Position numbers and translations under genes: made by a program
In this document: in pieces, positions 60,367 through 64,000 of the stretch
Numbering within the stretch: the stretch's first letter is position 1
How the letters are laid out: each line of letters starts with the position of its first letter
Source: Rahnella inusitata_A
GTDB taxonomy: Bacteria > Pseudomonadota > Gammaproteobacteria > Enterobacterales > Enterobacteriaceae
Direction of reading: 5' to 3'
DNA: 64,000 nt
Assembly (NCBI RefSeq): GCF_965118895.1
Contig: NZ_CBCPJJ010000008.1
Span: 310,001 to 374,000, forward strand
The notes under the pieces: generated by a model
What the model was told of the DNA's origin: nothing
The model's input: only the letters and a program-made list of their open reading frames with translations
Database searches by the model: none

Positions 60367-62046
60367 ATGACGCAAGGTGCGATTGCTCTTGGTCTGGATT
60401 TTGGCAGCGATTCTGTCCGTGCACTGGCCGTGGATTGTCAGACCGGTGCTGAGATGGAAACTGATGTGGTGTATTACCCGCGCTGGAATGAAGGCCGTTA
60501 CTGTAATGCGGCCATCAACCAGTTTCGTCATCACCCGCGCGACTATATAGAAGCGATGGAACAGGCGATTAAAAACGTCGTTGCCCGCCTCGGTCCTGAA
60601 CGCAGCCAGCGCGTGGTAGGTATCGGAGTGGATTCCACCGGTTCCACGCCTGCGCCGGTGGATAAGGACGGCAATGTTCTGGCGCTTCTGCCGGAATTCG
60701 CCGAAAACCCGAACGCCATGTTCGTGTTGTGGAAGGACCACACGTCGATAGAAGAAGCCGAAGAGATTAACCGCCTGTGCCGCAGCGGCGATTTCCCCGA
60801 CTACTCCCGTTATATCGGTGGTGTCTATTCATCCGAATGGTTCTGGGCAAAAATTCTGCACGTTTCCCGCGCAGACAGTTCTGTGCGCGACGCAGCGGCT
60901 TCCTGGGTGGAGCTGTGCGACTGGGTACCCGCCCTGCTTTCCGGCACCACCGCACCAGATAAAGTCGTGCGCGGCCGGTGCAGCGCCGGACACAAAATGC
61001 TCTGGCATCCGTCCTGGGGCGGTCTGCCACCGAAAGCCTTCTTCGCGGCGCTCGACCCGTTGCTGGTCGAAAACCTGCCGTATCCCTTATTTACTGAAAC
61101 CGTGACGGCCGAACAGGCCGTCGGCACGCTGACCGCTGACTGGGCGGAGCGTCTCGGCTTACCGTCAAGCGTCGTGCTTTCCGGTGGCGCGTTTGACTGC
61201 CACATGGGCGCAGTCGGTGCAGGTGCGCAGCCTTATACGCTGGTAAAAGTTATCGGGACATCAACCTGCGACATTCTTATCGCCGATAAAGACCGCGTGA
61301 ACGACCGCGCGATTGCCGGGATTTGCGGTCAGGTGGAAGGCAGCGTCGTGCCGAACATGATCGGGATGGAAGCCGGTCAGTCAGCCTTTGGTGACATGTA
61401 CGCCTGGTTCAGTCGTCTGCTCAGCTGGCCGCTGGTGCAGGCCGCGAAAGCGCATCCTGAACTGCAACCTCAGCTGACAGCTTTGCAAAAAAATCTGCTG
61501 CCGGATCTGACCGCCGCGTGGGCCGCCAATCCAAAGCTCGATCACCTGCCGCTGGTGCTCGACTGGTTCAATGGCCGTCGTACACCTTTCGCCAATCAGC
61601 GCCTGAAAGGGGTGATCACTGACATTAACTTAGGTACCGAAGCACCGGAACTGTTCGGGGGCTTTATCGCCGCCACGGCCTTCGGCGCACGCGCCATCAT
61701 GGAGTGCTTCGAGCAGCAGGATATCCCGGTAGAAAACGTCCTGACGCTCGGCGGCATCGCCCGTAAATCGCCGGTCATCATGCAGGTGTGCGCTGACGCC
61801 ATGAACCGTCCGCTGCAAATCGTTGCTTCCGATCAATGCTGCGCGCTGGGTGCAGCCATCTTTGCCGCCGTTGCCGCCGGTGAATTCAAAGACGTGCCTG
61901 CCGCTCAGGAAAAAATGGCCTGCAGCATCGAACGCACATTGCTGCCGGATCCGCAGCGCGTCGAGCAATATCAGCGCCTGTACGAACGTTATCAAGCCTG
62001 GTGTGCCACTACTGAACCGCTGTTTGCAGCGAAAACGGCGCATTAA
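60367..62046 (+). CDS. araB: L-ribulokinase
   Basis: A 559-residue FGGY kinase (E. coli 566) that phosphorylates L-ribulose with ATP. Family motifs: 'GLDFGSDSVRALAVD' at the N-terminus, 'GVDSTGSTPAPVD', 'GAFDCHMGAVGAG', 'GTSTCDIL' and 'LGGIARKSPVIMQVCADAMNRPLQI' in parts near the C-terminus. The ATG has GAAGGAG upstream. First gene of the araBA unit, 42 bp before araA. Confidence 0.97.
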   Translation: MTQGAIALGLDFGSDSVRALAVDCQTGAEMETDVVYYPRWNEGRYCNAAINQFRHHPRDYIEAMEQAIKNVVARLGPERSQRVVGIGVDSTGSTPAPVDKDGNVLALLPEFAENPNAMFVLWKDHTSIEEAEEINRLCRSGDFPDYSRYIGGVYSSEWFWAKILHVSRADSSVRDAAASWVELCDWVPALLSGTTAPDKVVRGRCSAGHKMLWHPSWGGLPPKAFFAALDPLLVENLPYPLFTETVTAEQAVGTLTADWAERLGLPSSVVLSGGAFDCHMGAVGAGAQPYTLVKVIGTSTCDILIADKDRVNDRAIAGICGQVEGSVVPNMIGMEAGQSAFGDMYAWFSRLLSWPLVQAAKAHPELQPQLTALQKNLLPDLTAAWAANPKLDHLPLVLDWFNGRRTPFANQRLKGVITDINLGTEAPELFGGFIAATAFGARAIMECFEQQDIPVENVLTLGGIARKSPVIMQVCADAMNRPLQIVASDQCCALGAAIFAAVAAGEFKDVPAAQEKMACSIERTLLPDPQRVEQYQRLYERYQAWCATTEPLFAAKTAH

Positions 62047-62088
62047 TCCCTATTTCTCTATCCCGACAATGACATTCAGGAGTTACAA

Positions 62089-63594
62089 ATGGACGCGTTT
62101 AAACATCTCGAAGTGTGGTTCGCTATTGGCAGTCAGCATCTCTACGGACCGGAAACGTTACGTCAGGTAAAAGAAAATGCTGAAAAGGTCGTGAATGGCC
62201 TGAACTCGGAAGCCGGACTGCCGATCAAGCTGGTGCTAAAACCGCTGGTCACCACCCCGGATGAAATCACCGCGCTGTGCCGCGAAGCCAACTATCACAA
62301 CCCGTGTGTGGGGATCATTACCTGGCTGCACACCTTCTCTCCGGCCAAAATGTGGATCGCCGGCCTGAGCATCCTGCATAAACCGCTGTTGCAGTTCCAT
62401 ACGCAGTTCAACGCCGAAGTGCCGTGGGAAACCATGGACATGGACTTTATGAATCTGAACCAGACCGCCCACGGCGGCCGTGAGTTTGGTTTCATCGGCG
62501 CGCGTATGCGCCAGCAACATTCCGTGGTCGCAGGTCACTGGCAGGATGGCGAATCCCATCGCCGCATCGCACAGTGGATGCGCGTTTCTGCGGCGAAAAA
62601 CGAAAGTCAGCACCTGAAAGTGGCGCGTTTTGGCGATAACATGCGTGAAGTTGCAGTCACCGAAGGTGATAAAGTCGCTGCGCAGATCCAGTTCGGTTAC
62701 ACCGTCAGCGCGTACGGTATCGGCGATCTGGTCAGCGTGATTAACGAAGTCAGCAAAGGCGACATCGATACGCTGGTGGAAGAGTACGAAGCGACTTACC
62801 GTCTGACGGACACCGTGAAGCTCAACGGCGAACGTCGTGAAAACCTGTTAGATGCGGCGAAGATCGAACTGGGCATGACGCGTTTCCTCGAGCAAGGCAA
62901 ATTCGGCGCGTTCACCACCAACTTTGAAGATCTGCACGGCATGAAGCAGCTGCCGGGGCTGGCGGTACAGCGTCTGATGCAAAAAGGCTACGGCTTTGGT
63001 GGCGAAGGCGACTGGAAAACCTCCGCCCTGCTGCGCATCATGAAAGTGATGGCCAGCGGCCTGAAAGGCGGCACGTCGTTCATGGAGGATTACACTTACA
63101 ACTTCAAGCCGGGCAACGATTTGGTGGTCGGTTCGCACATGCTGGAAGTGTGTCCGTCGATTGCCAAAGAAGAAAAACCGCTGCTGGATGCGCAGTATCT
63201 CGGCATAGGTGGCAAAGCGGATCCGGCGCGTCTGATCTTCTCCACTCCGGCAGGCCCTGCGGTCAACGCCAGTGTCATCGACATGGGCGACCGTTTCCGT
63301 CTGCTGGTGAATCTGGTAGATACCGTCGAGCAGCCGCATCCACTGCCAAAACTCCCTGTCGCCCGCGCGATCTGGAAAGCCCAGCCATCCCTGGCCACAG
63401 CCGCCGAAGCCTGGATCCTCGGCGGCGGCGCGCACCACACGGTATTCTCGCAGGCATTAGATATCGACGCGCTGCGGTTATATGCAGAAGTGACGGGGAT
63501 TGAGTTGCTGGTGATTGATAACGATACGACGCTGGCGGACTTTAAGAATCAGATCCGGTGGAATGAAGTTTATTATAAGCTTTGCGCTCGGTGA
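62089..63594 (+). CDS. araA: L-arabinose isomerase
   Basis: A 501-residue manganese enzyme (E. coli 500) that converts L-arabinose to L-ribulose. Conserved: 'VWFAIGSQHLYGPETL', 'LHTFSPAKMWIAGL', 'QFNAEVPWETMDMDFMNLNQTAHGGREFG' in parts, 'GDWKTSALLRIMK' and 'LGGGAHHTVFSQ' with metal-binding His residues. AGGAG precedes the ATG. araD, which usually follows, does not appear in the remaining 400 bp; instead a terminator and repeat copy C follow. Confidence 0.97.
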   Translation: MDAFKHLEVWFAIGSQHLYGPETLRQVKENAEKVVNGLNSEAGLPIKLVLKPLVTTPDEITALCREANYHNPCVGIITWLHTFSPAKMWIAGLSILHKPLLQFHTQFNAEVPWETMDMDFMNLNQTAHGGREFGFIGARMRQQHSVVAGHWQDGESHRRIAQWMRVSAAKNESQHLKVARFGDNMREVAVTEGDKVAAQIQFGYTVSAYGIGDLVSVINEVSKGDIDTLVEEYEATYRLTDTVKLNGERRENLLDAAKIELGMTRFLEQGKFGAFTTNFEDLHGMKQLPGLAVQRLMQKGYGFGGEGDWKTSALLRIMKVMASGLKGGTSFMEDYTYNFKPGNDLVVGSHMLEVCPSIAKEEKPLLDAQYLGIGGKADPARLIFSTPAGPAVNASVIDMGDRFRLLVNLVDTVEQPHPLPKLPVARAIWKAQPSLATAAEAWILGGGAHHTVFSQALDIDALRLYAEVTGIELLVIDNDTTLADFKNQIRWNEVYYKLCAR

Positions 63595-63595
63595 T

Positions 63596-64000
63596 GCAGA
63601 AGGCCGCTGCAAAGGCGGCCTTTATAAATGACCGGGATTTTTCGGTTTCTTACCAGAATGTTTCGGTTTCTTAATTGCAGTGATCACTTAACGCGCTGTG
63701 CCGAAACCGCCAAAGAGGGAGGAAAGCGCCTCCCTCTTTGATCTCCCACGCTTTTTCAAACACGCGCTATCGCGGAAACGATGGCCGTGTTCTGCCAATT
63801 CCACGTGTGGCGCAAAACCCTGCCGCTGCGCGGTTCCCTCTCTCGGTCTTCGAGCCGCAGGTCTCGAAGCCGCTCCGTTCGGCAGGATTTTTTGATCGCG
63901 CCATCTCACCATTTTTAAGTTTTAATTTATTGGTTTCTTTTATTTTTTCTGAGCCGGTGAAGTTGTGCCGTAATGAACCTGTGGCCGCGTTCAAAAATCA
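63596..64000 (+). repeat. Dispersed structured repeat, copy C (cut by window end)
   Basis: Non-coding copy after araA, truncated at the window edge at the GTGGCCGCGTTCAAAAATCA block. It keeps the 11-bp hairpin (63712-63722 with 63729-63739) identical to copy A, two 21-bp tandem units near 63630-63672, and a second hairpin CTTCGAG/CTCGAAG (63848-63854 with 63863-63869) at the place where copy A has CCTGAAG/CTTCAGG. Confidence 0.88.
63600..63623 (+). terminator. Terminator of araA
   Basis: Stem AAGGCCGC and GCGGCCTT with a 7-base loop, ending in TTTATAA. It marks the end of the araBA transcript, and copy C of the repeat overlaps it. The corresponding hairpin follows ynfD in copy A. Confidence 0.75.

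Overview
The window is a piece of an enterobacterial chromosome around the replication terminus. Three things show this: a 28-bp site at 111-138 that matches the E. coli chromosome-dimer resolution site dif at 26 of 28 positions, a tus gene with a Ter site in its leader about 3 kb away, and E. coli terminus synteny (tus-fumC-manA-ydgA, malI-malX-malY-add...ydgJ, ynfA-ynfB-ynfD). Protein sequences resemble the Yersiniaceae side of Enterobacterales (Rahnella, Ewingella or Serratia type), but the genus is an inference. No tRNA, rRNA, CRISPR array, intact insertion sequence or prophage was seen.

Layout. 1-4.2 kb: dif, a possible transposase scrap, yqfB, an HD-domain hydrolase, a GlxA-type regulator, tag, Ter and tus. 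4.2-8.8 kb: fumC, manA, ydgA. 8.8-21.7 kb: a cellulose locus in two divergent operons, bcsR-bcsQ-bcsA-bcsB-bcsC leftward and bcsE-bcsF-bcsG rightward. It would make phosphoethanolamine-modified cellulose, but bcsQ has an in-frame amber codon, bcsE has a one-base frameshift in a C tract, and bcsZ is missing from its usual place. 21.8-25.8 kb: fetAB, a GntR regulator, a reductase-like protein and a HigBA-type toxin-antitoxin pair. 25.8-32.4 kb: a tight guanine-to-urate operon (guaD, a RutR-like TetR gene, xdhA, xdhB, xdhC) with a RutR-like operator in front. 32.5-39.1 kb: a ROK repressor divergent from a CUT1 sugar ABC operon that includes its own PfkB kinase; a 17-bp operator candidate is present in two identical copies. 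39.2-46.4 kb: an MFS pump, an aldo-keto reductase, ydfG, a purine permease with a divergent LysR gene, and ynfA, ynfB, ynfD. 47.1-54.6 kb: malI, malX, malY, add, a YfeH-like transporter and ydgJ. 55.1-63.6 kb: the arabinose regulon, araC, araFGH and araBA. The araF-araB control region reproduces the E. coli O1 - CRP - I1/I2 - promoter order with the same spacings; araD does not follow araA.

A family of about 400-650-bp non-coding repeats occurs three times (46.4, 54.7 and 63.6 kb), each next to a gene 3' end. Its hairpins keep their pairing while the stem sequence changes between copies, so it looks like a structured mobile or RNA element and not decayed coding sequence. This is the least explained signal in the window.

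The genes form four coherent functions: ending replication and resolving chromosomes (dif, Ter, tus), biofilm cellulose (bcs), purine salvage and breakdown (guaD-xdh, add, a purine permease), and sugar uptake (ara, mal, the unknown CUT1 system).
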